Shown here: positions 7,051 to 15,710 of the stretch, one piece after another
Position numbering within the stretch: the stretch's first letter is position 1
How the letters are laid out: every line of letters begins with the position of its first letter
Program-made: the position numbers and the translations under genes
From: Actinomycetes bacterium
Lineage (GTDB): Bacteria; Actinomycetota; Thermoleophilia; Solirubrobacterales; Solirubrobacteraceae
Assembly (NCBI GenBank): GCA_023404805.1
Contig: JAEYAL010000257.1
Location: forward strand, 1-16,013
Reading direction: 5' to 3'
Length of the DNA stretch: 16,013 nucleotides
Notes under the pieces: model-generated
Told to the model about the DNA's origin: nothing
The model's input: the letters and a program-made list of their open reading frames with translations, nothing else
Databases searched by the model: none

Positions 7051-7073
7051 GCGCTGGGGGCAAGCCCCGGCGC
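7051..7073 (+). promoter_or_regulatory. Leader hairpin upstream of gltB
   Basis: GCGCTGGGG (7051-7059) pairs with CCCCGGCGC (7065-7073), nine pairs with one G-T, around a GCAAG loop. It lies in the predicted leader of gltBD, about 49 bases before the start codon. It matches no riboswitch class I recognise. It could be a simple structured leader or part of an attenuation device. Confidence 0.4.
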
Positions 7074-7121
7074 TCTCCGGCACCGGGAATCCACCCCAAC
7101 CCTCGACCCTTGCGGACTTGC

Positions 7122-10100
7122 ATGACGCGACCGGCGGACGGCCTCTACGACCCTCGCAATGAGCACGACGCCTGTGGCGTCGCGCTGGTGGCCAAGCTGG
7201 ATAACCGCCCGACGCGAGAGATCGTCGAGATGGCGATTCAGGCGCTCGACAACATGGAGCACCGCGGTGCCGAGGGCGCCGACGCCAACACCGGCGACGG
7301 CGCAGGCATCCTGCTCCAGATGCCCGACGCGTTCCTGCGCGGTGTCGCTGGTTTCGAGCTCCCCGAGCTCGGCCAGTACGGCGTGGCGATGTGCTTCCTC
7401 CCGCAGGACGACGCCCGCCGCGCCGAGGTGAAGGCGTTCCTCGAGGAGACCGTCGCCGCTGAGGGCCAGGTGCTCATCGGCTGGCGCGACGTCCCCGTGG
7501 TCCCGGAGTCGGTCGGCGTGACCGCCAACGAGAGCCGCCCGGTCTTCGAGCAGCTCTTCATCGGCCAGGGCGCCGGCATCGCTGATCAGGACGCGTTTGA
7601 GCGCAAGCTCTACGTGATCCGCCGGATCGCCGAGCTGCAGTTCGGCCGCGACCTCTACGTCGCCTCCGCCTCGTCGCGGACCCTCAACTACAAGGGCATG
7701 CTCATCTCCGGGCAGCTCATGAAGTTCTTCCCGGACCTCGCCGACAAGCGCGTCGCCAGCGCCGTCTGCCTCGTCCACTCGCGTTTCTCGACGAACACCT
7801 TCCCGAGCTGGGACCTCGCCCACCCGTTCCGCGTCATCGCGCACAACGGCGAGATCAACACGCTGCGCGGCAACATCAACTGGATGCGCGCTCGCGAGAG
7901 CCAGCTGCAGTCCGAGCTGTTCGGCGACGACCTCCAGAAGGTCATGCCGGTGGTCCGCCCGGACGGCTCCGACTCGGCGACGTTCGACAACGTCCTCGAG
8001 CTCCTCATGCTGAGCGGCCGCTCGCTGCCGCACGCCGTGATGATGATGGTGCCGGAGGCCTACGAGCGCCGCACCGACCTCCCTGAGCACCTGCAGGGCT
8101 TCTACGCCTTCCACGCTGCGCTGATGGAGCCGTGGGACGGCCCCGCCGCGGTCTGCTTCACCGACGGCCGCGTCGTCGGCGCCACGCTCGACCGCAACGG
8201 CCTGCGTCCGGGCCGCTGGGTCGAGACCACCGACGGCATCGTCGTGCTCGGCTCCGAGACCGGCCTGCTCCCTGAGATCACGACCGAGCGCATCAAGCGC
8301 CTCGGCCGCCTGCAGCCGGGCAAGCTCTTCCTGATCGACCTCGAGCAGGGCCAGATCATCGACGACGCCGATGCCAAGGCGCAGATCTCCCAGCAGCAGC
8401 CGTACGCCGAGTGGTTCAAGGAGCACAACGTCTCCTTGAGCGACCTCCCGGCCCACGAGGCCATCACGCCGGAGCTCACGGTTCGCCAGCGCCAGCTCGC
8501 CTTCGGCTACACCCAGGAGGACGAGCGCGTCCTGATCGGCCCGATGGCGGCGAAGGGCGAGGAGCCGCTCGGCTCGATGGGCAACGACACGGCCCTCGCG
8601 GTCCTGTCTGATCGCCGCCCGCCGCTCTACGCCTACTTCAAGCAGCTCTTCGCGCAGGTCACGAACCCGCCGATCGACCCGATCCGCGAAGAGGTCGTCA
8701 TGAGCCTCACGACGCAGCTTGGCTCCGAGGGCAACCTGCTCGACGAGGATCCTGAGCACGCGCACCAGCTCCGGCTCGACCAGCCGATCCTGCGCAATGC
8801 CGAGCTCGAGACGGTCCGCCATATCGACCACGGCCTGCTGAAGGCCGCGACGCTCGACATCACGTTCGACGTCAGCGGCGGCGAGCAGGGCCTGCGCGAC
8901 CGCCTCACGGAGCTCTTCGCCGAGGCCGATCAGGCGCTCGCCAACGGCACGACGGTCCTGATCCTCTCGGACCGCGGTGTCTCGGCCGAGCGCGCGCCGA
9001 TCCCGGCGCTGCTGGCTGCCTCCGGCGTCCACCACCACCTCGTCCGCGCAGGCACCCGCCTGCAGGCTGGCCTGGTGCTGGAGTCCGGTGAGCCGCGCGA
9101 GGTCCACCACATGGCGGTCCTCCTCGGGTTCGGCGTCAACGCCATCAACCCGTACCTGATGTTCGACACCGCGGACCAGCTCCTCGCTGAGGGCCGCGTC
9201 GCTGGCGACATCACTCCGGAGCAGGCTGAGAAGAACGTCGTCAAGGCGATCGGCAAGGGCCTGCTCAAGACGATCTCCAAGATCGGCATCGCGACGATCC
9301 AGTCCTACACGGGCGCGCAGATCTTCGAAGCGATCGGCCTCTCGCAGGAGCTCGTCGACGAGTACCTCACCGGCGCCTCGTCGCGCCTGGGCGGCATCGG
9401 CCTCGACGTGATCGCGACCGAGACGATCGAGCGCCACGCGACGGCTTTCCCGACGCTCGGCGACGACCTGCTCGAAGTCGGCGGCAAGTACGCCTGGCGC
9501 CGCGGCGGCGAGCGCCACGCCTGGGCGCCCGAGTCGATCTCGCTGCTGCAGCACGCGGTCCGCGGCCAGGGCGGCGACGCCCAGGCCACGTACGACCGCT
9601 ACGCCCACGAGGTCAACGAGGAGTCGAACAAGCTCGGCTTCTTGCGCGGCCTGCTCAAGTTCAACAGCGACGGCGTTTCCCCGATCGACTTGGGCGAGGT
9701 CGAGCCGGCCTCCGAGATCGTCAAGCGCTTCGCGACGGGCGCCATGTCGCTCGGTTCGATCTCGCGTGAGGCCCACGAGAACCTCGCCATCGGCATGAAC
9801 CGCCTCGGCGGCAAGTCGAACACCGGCGAGGGCGGCGAGGACCCGATCCGGTTCAAGCCCGAGGCCAACGGCGACACCCGCCGGTCCGCGATCAAGCAGA
9901 TCGCATCCGGCCGCTTCGGCGTCACGATCGAGTACCTGGTCAACGCCGACCAGCTCCAGATCAAGATGGCCCAGGGCGCCAAGCCCGGCGAGGGCGGCCA
10001 GCTGCCCGGCCACAAGATCGACGAGTACATCGGCAAGATCCGCCACTCGACGCCGGGCGTCGGTCTCATCTCGCCGCCGCCGCACCACGACATCTACTCG

Positions 10101-11624
10101 ATCGAGGACCTCAAGCAGCTCATCTACGACCTGCGCTGCGCCAACCCGGGCGCGTCGGTCTCGGTGAAGCTCGTGTCCGAGGTCGGCGTCGGCACCGTCG
10201 CCGCTGGCGTGGCGAAGGCCAACGCCGACCACGTCCTGATCGCCGGCCATGACGGCGGCACCGGCGCCTCGCCGCTGTCGTCGGTCTACTCGGCCGGCGT
10301 GCCGTGGGAGATCGGCCTGGCTGAGACGCAGCAGACGCTGCTCAAGAACGACCTGCGGTCCCGCATCACCGTGCAGACCGACGGCCAGCTCAAGACCGGC
10401 CGCGACGTGGCCATCGCGGCGCTGCTCGGCGCCGACGAGTTCGGCTTCTCGACCGCTCCGCTGATCGCGACGGGCTGCATCATGATGCGCGCCTGCCACC
10501 TCAACACGTGCCCGGTCGGCATCGCCACCCAGGACCCTGTGCTGCGCGAGCGCTTCAAGGGCCAGCCCGAGCACGTCGTCAACTTCTTCTTCTTCGTGGC
10601 AGAGGAGCTGCGCGGCATCATGGCCTCGCTCGGCCTGCGCACGCTGGACGAGATGATCGGCCGCACCGAGCTGCTCGCTGCCGACGACGCCATCACGCAC
10701 TGGAAGGCCAGCGGCCTCGACCTGACGCACCTCCTCGCGTTCCCGAGCGACGTCGACCGCGGCGTGCCGCGGCACCGCGTCGAAGCGCCGCCGGAGGTGC
10801 TCGGCGACCACGTCGACTGGAACCTCGTGCAACAGGCCCAGGACGCGATCAACGCCGCCGAGCCGGTCGTGCTCCAGCAGAGCATCCGCAACCTCGACCG
10901 CTGCACCGGAGGCATCCTGTCGAGCCACGTGGCCGCGCGCTACGGGCAGGCAGGCCTCCCGGACAACACCATCCAGGTCAACTTCACCGGCTCGGCCGGG
11001 CAGTCGTTCGGCGGCTGGCTCGCGCATGGCGTCACGTTCTCGCTCGAAGGCGACGCGAACGACTACACGGGCAAGGGACTCTCCGGCGGCGTGCTGTCGG
11101 TGCGTCCGCCCGCGGATGCGAAGTACGTGCCCGAAGACAACGTGATCGTCGGCAACACGCTGCTGTACGGCGCCACCGAGGGCCGCGCGTTCTTCCGCGG
11201 CCGCGCCGGAGAGCGTTTCGCCGTCCGCAACTCGGGCGCCTACGCGGTGGTCGAGGGCGTGGGCGACCACGGCTGCGAGTACATGACGGGCGGCCGCGTG
11301 GTCGTGCTCGGCCCGACGGGCCGCAACTTCGCCGCCGGCATGAGCGGAGGCCTCGCCTTCATCTACGACCCGGCAGGGACCTTCGAGCAGCGCGTCAACG
11401 GGGCGATGCTCGACCAGCTCGAGGAGCTGACGCACGAGGACCAGGAGGACCTGCGCGCCCTGCTCGAAGAGCACGTCCAGCGCACCGGCTCGACTGTGGC
11501 CGAAGGCATCCTGAGCCGCTTCGACGAAGCGGTCTCGGAGTTCGTGAAGATCTTCCCGACCGACTACAAGCGGGTGCTCGCCGAGCGCGCCGCAGCGGCT
11601 GGGACTACCGGAGGCGCTGCCTGA
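7122..11624 (+). CDS. gltB: Glutamate synthase (NADPH) large subunit
   Basis: The large subunit of GOGAT makes glutamate from glutamine and 2-oxoglutarate with electrons passed on by GltD. It has 1500 residues, the usual family length. The start at ATG 7122 leaves a 17-residue propeptide before Cys18 (NEHDACGVALVA), the N-terminal nucleophile that becomes exposed after cleavage. Upstream starts would place this Cys too far in. The glutaminase domain shows HSRF (219-222) and NGEINTLRGN (242-251). The FMN-binding synthase domain contains KPGEGGQLPGHK (from Lys954), and C-x5-C-x4-C (1119, 1125, 1130) matches the [3Fe-4S] ligands. The C-terminal GXGXG structural domain (about 1240-1430) completes the set. 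No clear Shine-Dalgarno precedes the ATG. The stop overlaps the gltD start by one base, so the two subunits are co-translated. Expression is likely driven from the promoter candidate at about 7020 and may be tied to nitrogen status, though no known nitrogen-control site is seen. Confidence 0.98.
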   Translation: MTRPADGLYDPRNEHDACGVALVAKLDNRPTREIVEMAIQALDNMEHRGAEGADANTGDGAGILLQMPDAFLRGVAGFELPELGQYGVAMCFLPQDDARRAEVKAFLEETVAAEGQVLIGWRDVPVVPESVGVTANESRPVFEQLFIGQGAGIADQDAFERKLYVIRRIAELQFGRDLYVASASSRTLNYKGMLISGQLMKFFPDLADKRVASAVCLVHSRFSTNTFPSWDLAHPFRVIAHNGEINTLRGNINWMRARESQLQSELFGDDLQKVMPVVRPDGSDSATFDNVLELLMLSGRSLPHAVMMMVPEAYERRTDLPEHLQGFYAFHAALMEPWDGPAAVCFTDGRVVGATLDRNGLRPGRWVETTDGIVVLGSETGLLPEITTERIKRLGRLQPGKLFLIDLEQGQIIDDADAKAQISQQQPYAEWFKEHNVSLSDLPAHEAITPELTVRQRQLAFGYTQEDERVLIGPMAAKGEEPLGSMGNDTALAVLSDRRPPLYAYFKQLFAQVTNPPIDPIREEVVMSLTTQLGSEGNLLDEDPEHAHQLRLDQPILRNAELETVRHIDHGLLKAATLDITFDVSGGEQGLRDRLTELFAEADQALANGTTVLILSDRGVSAERAPIPALLAASGVHHHLVRAGTRLQAGLVLESGEPREVHHMAVLLGFGVNAINPYLMFDTADQLLAEGRVAGDITPEQAEKNVVKAIGKGLLKTISKIGIATIQSYTGAQIFEAIGLSQELVDEYLTGASSRLGGIGLDVIATETIERHATAFPTLGDDLLEVGGKYAWRRGGERHAWAPESISLLQHAVRGQGGDAQATYDRYAHEVNEESNKLGFLRGLLKFNSDGVSPIDLGEVEPASEIVKRFATGAMSLGSISREAHENLAIGMNRLGGKSNTGEGGEDPIRFKPEANGDTRRSAIKQIASGRFGVTIEYLVNADQLQIKMAQGAKPGEGGQLPGHKIDEYIGKIRHSTPGVGLISPPPHHDIYSIEDLKQLIYDLRCANPGASVSVKLVSEVGVGTVAAGVAKANADHVLIAGHDGGTGASPLSSVYSAGVPWEIGLAETQQTLLKNDLRSRITVQTDGQLKTGRDVAIAALLGADEFGFSTAPLIATGCIMMRACHLNTCPVGIATQDPVLRERFKGQPEHVVNFFFFVAEELRGIMASLGLRTLDEMIGRTELLAADDAITHWKASGLDLTHLLAFPSDVDRGVPRHRVEAPPEVLGDHVDWNLVQQAQDAINAAEPVVLQQSIRNLDRCTGGILSSHVAARYGQAGLPDNTIQVNFTGSAGQSFGGWLAHGVTFSLEGDANDYTGKGLSGGVLSVRPPADAKYVPEDNVIVGNTLLYGATEGRAFFRGRAGERFAVRNSGAYAVVEGVGDHGCEYMTGGRVVVLGPTGRNFAAGMSGGLAFIYDPAGTFEQRVNGAMLDQLEELTHEDQEDLRALLEEHVQRTGSTVAEGILSRFDEAVSEFVKIFPTDYKRVLAERAAAAGTTGGAA

Positions 11625-13099
11625 TGGGTGAACTGGGCGGCTTTCTCCGCATCGAGAAGCACAACTTCCAATACTCCGACCCGGCGCAGCGCGTCGAGCA
11701 TGTCAAGGAGTTCATCGAGCGCCTGCCGAAGGCCGAGATCTCCCAGCAGGGCGGCCGCTGCATGGAGTGCGGCGTTCCGTTCTGCCACAACGGGTGCCCG
11801 CTGGGCAACCTGATCCCGGACTGGAACGACCTCGTCTACCGCGACCGCTGGGACAGCGCCGTCCGCCAGCTCCACGCGACGAACAACTTCCCCGAGTTCA
11901 CCGGGCGCCTGTGCCCGGCGCCGTGCGAAGCGTCGTGCGTCGTCGAGATCAACGAAGGCCAGGCCGTCACGATCAAGCAGATCGAGCTGGCCATCTCGGA
12001 CCACGCCGTCGAAGCAGGCCACCTCGCGCCGCAGCCGCCGGAGTTCGAGACGGGCCACAAGGTCGCCGTCGTCGGCGCCGGACCGGCCGGCATGGCTGCT
12101 GCCCAGCAGCTGCGCCGCATGGGCCACGCCGTCACGCTGTTTGAGCGCGACGAGGCCGCTGGCGGTCTGATGCGGTTCGGCGTGCCGGACTTCAAGATCG
12201 AGAAGGACGTCATCGAGCGCCGCGTCACGCAGCTCGTCGGCGAAGGCATCGAGCTGCGCGTCGGTGTCGACGTCGGCGTCGACATCACCGTCGAAGAGCT
12301 CCGTGAGGAGTTCGGCGCGGTGATCCTCGCGACCGGCTCCCGCGTCCCGCGCGACCTGCCCGTTCCGGGCCGCGAGCTCGAAGGCGTGCACTTCGCGATG
12401 GAGTTCCTGTACGAGCGCAACCGCCGCGTCTCCCGCACCGACGGCCCGACGCCGCAGGGCACCATCCCACCGGACACCGGCATCACCGCCACCGGCAAGA
12501 AGGTCGTCGTGATCGGCGGCGGCGACACCGGCGCCGACTGCGTCGCCAACTCGCTGCGCGAAGGCGCCGTCGAGGTCGTGCAGCTCGAGCTGCTGCCCGA
12601 GCCGCCGGCCAACCGCCCGGACGACCGCACGCCGTGGCCGCTGTGGCCCGCCAAGTACCGCAAGTCGTACGCCAAGGAAGAGCTCGACGCTCTCGACAAG
12701 GGCGAGCAGGACTTCTCCGTCATCACCACCGCGTTCGAGGGTGAAGATGGCAAGGTCAAGCGCCTCAAGGTCAGCCGCGCCGCAGACGCCCCGCCGTTCG
12801 CGCCCGTTGAAGGCACCGAGTTCGAGATCGAAGCCGATCTCGTGCTGCTCGCCATGGGCTTCCTGCATCCCGAGCAGGAGCTGCTCGACAGCCTCGGCGT
12901 CGAGAAGGACGCCCGCGGCAACGTCAAGTCGGTCCGCCCGTACACCTCGTCGGTCGACGGCGTCTTCGCGGCAGGCGACTGCCGCCGCGGCCAGTCGCTG
13001 ATCGTGTGGGCCATCAACGAGGGCCGGCGCGCGGCCAACATGGCCGACAAGTTCCTCGGCGAGCGCCAGAAGAGCGTCGCCGAGGCGCTCAGCGTCTGA
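11624..13099 (+). CDS. gltD: Glutamate synthase (NADPH) small subunit
   Basis: The 491-residue beta subunit oxidises NADPH and passes electrons through FAD and iron-sulfur centres to GltB. The N-terminal domain has seven cysteines in two groups (46, 49, 54, 58 and 97, 101, 105), the pattern that ligates the iron-sulfur clusters of this family. The FAD-binding Rossmann motif is VVGAGPAG (149-156), the NADPH-binding fold has IGGGDTG (297-303), and a C-terminal FAD motif is FAAGDCRRGQSL (448-459). Length and domain order are complete. ATG 11624 overlaps the gltB stop (TGATG), with GGAGG at 11610-11614, nine bases upstream, as ribosome binding site. No strong terminator follows. Only 49 bases separate it from the next gene, which appears to have its own promoter. 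Confidence 0.97.
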   Translation: MGELGGFLRIEKHNFQYSDPAQRVEHVKEFIERLPKAEISQQGGRCMECGVPFCHNGCPLGNLIPDWNDLVYRDRWDSAVRQLHATNNFPEFTGRLCPAPCEASCVVEINEGQAVTIKQIELAISDHAVEAGHLAPQPPEFETGHKVAVVGAGPAGMAAAQQLRRMGHAVTLFERDEAAGGLMRFGVPDFKIEKDVIERRVTQLVGEGIELRVGVDVGVDITVEELREEFGAVILATGSRVPRDLPVPGRELEGVHFAMEFLYERNRRVSRTDGPTPQGTIPPDTGITATGKKVVVIGGGDTGADCVANSLREGAVEVVQLELLPEPPANRPDDRTPWPLWPAKYRKSYAKEELDALDKGEQDFSVITTAFEGEDGKVKRLKVSRAADAPPFAPVEGTEFEIEADLVLLAMGFLHPEQELLDSLGVEKDARGNVKSVRPYTSSVDGVFAAGDCRRGQSLIVWAINEGRRAANMADKFLGERQKSVAEALSV

Positions 13100-13135
13100 G
13101 GGCACCAAGCTCAGCAGAGTCACCGGCCGCGCCGC

Positions 13136-13141
13136 TAGGCT
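13136..13141 (+). promoter_or_regulatory. Putative -10 box (TAGGCT), leaderless layout, before the flavin monooxygenase gene
   Basis: TAGGCT fits TANNNT and is followed by exactly 7 bases and then GTG 13149, which would put the transcript start at the start codon. No Shine-Dalgarno sequence is seen before this GTG, which supports a leaderless mRNA. No -35 box is evident. Confidence 0.45.
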
Positions 13142-13148
13142 GCGGCCT

Positions 13149-14483
13149 GTGACGGCTGCTTCTCGTCCGAGCGTGATCGTGATCGGCGCGGGTTCGACCG
13201 GGATCGCCGTGCTGAAGACGCTGCGCGACCGCGGGCTCGACGCCGTCGCGGTCGACGCCGCCGAGCGGATCGGCGGCCGGTGGACCAACAAGGACCCTGA
13301 GCTCGGGGCGATCGCGTACCGCACGCTCCACTCCAACACGTCGCGCGACGCGCTGGCCTACGCCGACTTCCCGGCGCCGCGGCATCTTCCGGTGTTCCCG
13401 AGCGCTGGGCAGGTGGGGGAGTACTGCGAGTCCTACGTCGACGCCTTCGGGCTCCGCGACCGCATCCACCTTGGCGAGCGCGTCGAACGGGCAGAGCGCG
13501 GCCCGAGCGGAGGCTGGACGGTCACGACGGACAAGGGCGTGCGAGAGGCCGGAGCGCTCGTCGTGGCGACGGGGCCGTTCGGACGCCCCCGCATGCCAGA
13601 ACCGGCGCTTCCGGGGCTCGCTGGCTTCGAAGGCGAGGTCATGCACGCCCATGACTACCGCGGCCCGAGCCAGCTCGAAGGCAAGCGCGTGGTCGTGGTC
13701 GGCGTCGGGACGTCGGCCGTCGACGTGGCCTGTGACGCGGCGGAGCACGCCGGCAACGCGCTGCACTCGATGCGCCGCGGCGCGTGGTTCCTCCCGGAGA
13801 TCCTCTTCGGGCGCCCCGCCGACCGCTACCGCCCGCCGGTGCCGCTGTCGTGGAAGGCCCGCCGGGCGCTGTTCGCCCGCGCCGCAGCCGCGCAGCTCGG
13901 GCCGCTCGCGTCCTACGGGATCGCACACCCCGGCCACGGCTACGGCGAGGTGCATCCGCTCCGCTCTGGGCGTCTGCTCTCGCATCTGGCACACGGCAAT
14001 CTCGCCACGCGGCCCGCGCTCGCAGGCTTCGGCTCGTCGACGGTCGAGTACGTCGACGGCCGCGCCGACGACGCCGACCTCGTGATCTTCTGCACCGGCT
14101 GGCTCGTCGAACATCCGTTCCTGCCGGAGCAGTACCGGGGCACCGACGGCGCTGGCCCGTCGCTGCTGTCGCGGATCTTCCACCCGGAGGCGCCGGATCT
14201 CGCCTTCGCGGGGTTGATCGACGCCGGCGTCGTCGCGATGCCGATCGTGGAGATGCAGGGCCGCGTGATCGCCGACCACCTGTGCGGCGACTACCACCCA
14301 GTGCCGCCGGCCGAACGCGCCGACCAGATCGCGCTCGAGGAGGCGATCAGCCGCGAGCGGTTCCCTGCCGCTCGGCGCGTGCGCCTGCAGGTCGACGCCG
14401 TCGACTACCCGGTGGTGCTCGAGAAGGAGCGCCGCGCGGGGCACCTGCGCGCCCGCAGCGCCGGGCACTCGCTGCCGGTCTAG
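13149..14483 (+). CDS. Flavin-containing monooxygenase-like NAD(P)/FAD-dependent oxidoreductase
   Basis: A 444-residue two-dinucleotide-binding-domain flavoprotein. The FAD motif is GAGSTG (13-18), followed by ERIGGRW (39-45), typical of the CzcO/FMO family. The FMO fingerprint FxGxxxHxxxY is complete (Phe160, Gly162, His166, Tyr170), and the NADPH-binding motif is VGVGTSAVD (184-192). FCTGW (314-318) matches the conserved ATGY-like segment near the end of such enzymes. Members oxygenate soft nucleophiles (N or S) or carry out Baeyer-Villiger reactions using NADPH, FAD and O2; the substrate is not predictable here. The start is GTG 13149, eight residues before the first beta strand. The gene lies 49 bases after gltD but has its own -10 candidate, so it is probably a separate transcript. 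Some relatives are mislabelled as potassium-transport flavoproteins; no transport domain is present. Confidence 0.9.
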   Translation: MTAASRPSVIVIGAGSTGIAVLKTLRDRGLDAVAVDAAERIGGRWTNKDPELGAIAYRTLHSNTSRDALAYADFPAPRHLPVFPSAGQVGEYCESYVDAFGLRDRIHLGERVERAERGPSGGWTVTTDKGVREAGALVVATGPFGRPRMPEPALPGLAGFEGEVMHAHDYRGPSQLEGKRVVVVGVGTSAVDVACDAAEHAGNALHSMRRGAWFLPEILFGRPADRYRPPVPLSWKARRALFARAAAAQLGPLASYGIAHPGHGYGEVHPLRSGRLLSHLAHGNLATRPALAGFGSSTVEYVDGRADDADLVIFCTGWLVEHPFLPEQYRGTDGAGPSLLSRIFHPEAPDLAFAGLIDAGVVAMPIVEMQGRVIADHLCGDYHPVPPAERADQIALEEAISRERFPAARRVRLQVDAVDYPVVLEKERRAGHLRARSAGHSLPV

Positions 14484-14488
14484 GCGCG

Positions 14489-14500
14489 GCGGCCGGCCGC
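14489..14500. repeat. GC-only 12-bp palindrome after the monooxygenase gene
   Basis: GCGGCCGGCCGC equals its own reverse complement and begins 6 bases after the stop codon. In DNA this GC-rich such palindromes are easily found by chance. It may add to a weak terminator but has no loop or T-run. Confidence 0.25.
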
Positions 14501-14585
14501 TGCCTTCGGCGCGAGGTTCGTGTCCGGCTGGACGCTGCGTGCGTGGCCGTCGACGCAACGACAACGCAAGCCAGCGCAGGCGCCG

Positions 14586-14591
14586 TACAAT
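14586..14591 (+). promoter_or_regulatory. Putative -10 box (TACAAT), leaderless layout, before the zinc-knuckle protein gene
   Basis: TACAAT differs from the consensus TATAAT at one base and is followed by exactly 7 bases and GTG 14599. This spacing equals that before GTG 13149. It argues for GTG 14599 over the in-frame ATG at 14590, which overlaps the box. No clear -35 box or ribosome binding site is seen. Confidence 0.5.
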
Positions 14592-14598
14592 GCGCGCC

Positions 14599-15651
14599 GT
14601 GCCCACCTTCTGCCGTCACGGTCGCTTCGAAGCCAGCTGCGCGATCTGCCGGAACGAGAAGGCCAAAGCTGAGCCGCAGGCCACGCGCCCCGCAGCCAAA
14701 GGCACCGCGGCGCGTCGGCCCACCAGCAGCCAGACGGCCGCGTCGACCGGGCCCAAGCGCTCGCGCACCGTCGTCACCGGCAAGCTGACCCGCAACGCCG
14801 ACGACGGCTTCCGCAGCGAGCTGCTGCCGGGCATCCGGTCGAGCGCTGACGCGATGGTCCTCGCCCAGGAGCTGACGCTCGCCGAAGCGCGCCTGAGCGC
14901 GATCGCCACCGACGCAGCAGGCCCGTGGGCGGCGGTGGCCGAGCGGGCATCCGACCCGTCGCAGGCGTTCGTCGCCGCGCTGGTGATCGCCGTGGCTTCG
15001 CCGGACGACGTCGCGGGCTCGCTGGTGACCGCCGCCGGTGCGCTGGCCGCCCTGGAGCCGGCCGCCGCTGAACTCGACGACTCGGGCACGTTGCCCGGGG
15101 CGAGCGCGATCGCGGAGATCCTCGACGCCGGTCCGCGCGGCCCGCGCGCGCACGACGCGTCGGGTGCTGCGCTCGCGGTCCCGGCGCAGCTTGCGCAGCG
15201 CAGCGCAGGTTCCCTGGCCACGGGCCTCGCCGGGGAGGCGAGCTGGACGCCCGAGCGCCGCTTCGCGCGCCTGCTCGACCGCCTGGCGCTGAAGGGCCTT
15301 CCGCGCGCCGTCCGCTACGACCTGCTGGTCGCGCTGGGCCGCGCGGGGGCGCTGCCGGTGCGTGCCGACGGGCTGCACCTCGGGACCGACCAGGTCACCG
15401 ATGCCGCCAAGCGGCTCTTCGCGGTGGCCGACGTGGCGCTGCTCGAGCGCCGGGCCGCCGCGTTGATCGAGGCGACCGATGTCGCCTGGGACGCCCTTGA
15501 ACTCGCGCTCTGGAACATCGCCGGGGCCGACGCGACCGGCAGCGGTGCTGCGGCACGCTGGTCGACCGCGAAGCCGGCGACGACCCTCGGCCTGCCGGGT
15601 GAGGTCGACGAAGAGCACGCGCTGACCATCGCCGCGCTGCTCCAGGACTAA
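14599..15651 (+). CDS. Zinc-knuckle protein with a C-terminal region resembling alpha-glutamyl/putrescinyl-thymine pyrophosphorylases (tentative)
   Basis: A 350-residue soluble protein. The first 17 residues hold C-x-H-x6-C-x2-C (Cys5, His7, Cys14, Cys17), a likely zinc-binding knuckle. A basic, low-complexity Ala/Thr/Ser linker follows (about 20-58). The rest is mainly helical. GPRGPR is followed by a segment reading WTPERRFARLLDRLALKG, then LPRAVRYDLLVALGRAGAL (234-252), which looks like a helix-hairpin-helix, and LLERRAAALIEA. From memory these resemble actinobacterial proteins labelled alpha-glutamyl/putrescinyl thymine pyrophosphorylase clade 3, a DNA-glycosylase-fold family thought to act on modified thymines. 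This match is recalled, not searched, and the usual active-site residues cannot be confirmed. The start at GTG 14599 rests on the TACAAT box 7 bases upstream; ATG 14590 would add three residues. The gene stands alone, followed by hairpins and a convergent gene. I am sure it is a real gene, moderately sure of the family. Confidence 0.75.
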   Translation: MPTFCRHGRFEASCAICRNEKAKAEPQATRPAAKGTAARRPTSSQTAASTGPKRSRTVVTGKLTRNADDGFRSELLPGIRSSADAMVLAQELTLAEARLSAIATDAAGPWAAVAERASDPSQAFVAALVIAVASPDDVAGSLVTAAGALAALEPAAAELDDSGTLPGASAIAEILDAGPRGPRAHDASGAALAVPAQLAQRSAGSLATGLAGEASWTPERRFARLLDRLALKGLPRAVRYDLLVALGRAGALPVRADGLHLGTDQVTDAAKRLFAVADVALLERRAAALIEATDVAWDALELALWNIAGADATGSGAAARWSTAKPATTLGLPGEVDEEHALTIAALLQD

Positions 15652-15660
15652 ACGGCTGAT

Positions 15661-15684
15661 CCGCGGCGGCGCAAGCCGCCACGG
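15661..15684. terminator. GNRA-loop hairpin between convergent genes
   Basis: GGCGGC (15665-15670) and GCCGCC (15675-15680) pair around a GCAA tetraloop. Beyond one mismatch, three more pairs (CCG with CGG) extend the stem. It lies 10 bases after the stop at 15651. It has no T-run but is well placed as a terminator for the plus-strand gene. Confidence 0.5.
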
Positions 15685-15710
15685 AAGCGAGAACCGAGCA
15701 GAACACCGAC

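Noticed and set aside
6933..7121. Upstream in-frame start for gltB
   Set aside because: The catalytic Cys must lie close to the N-terminus. The extension would also translate through the terminator hairpin and the leader.
6945..11474. A very long open frame on the minus strand opposite gltB
   Set aside because: It mirrors the codon bias of gltB in a GC-rich genome, its protein is a low-complexity mix of Arg, Ala, Val and Asp without family motifs, and gltB is complete on the other strand.
11564..13339. A long minus-strand open frame opposite gltD
   Set aside because: It lies across gltD, a gltD/monooxygenase gap and the next gene start, and its composition is that of an antisense shadow.
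14590..14592. ATG as the start of the zinc-knuckle protein
   Set aside because: It overlaps the TACAAT box; GTG 14599 fits the leaderless spacing seen before the upstream gene. The ATG remains possible if transcription begins farther upstream.
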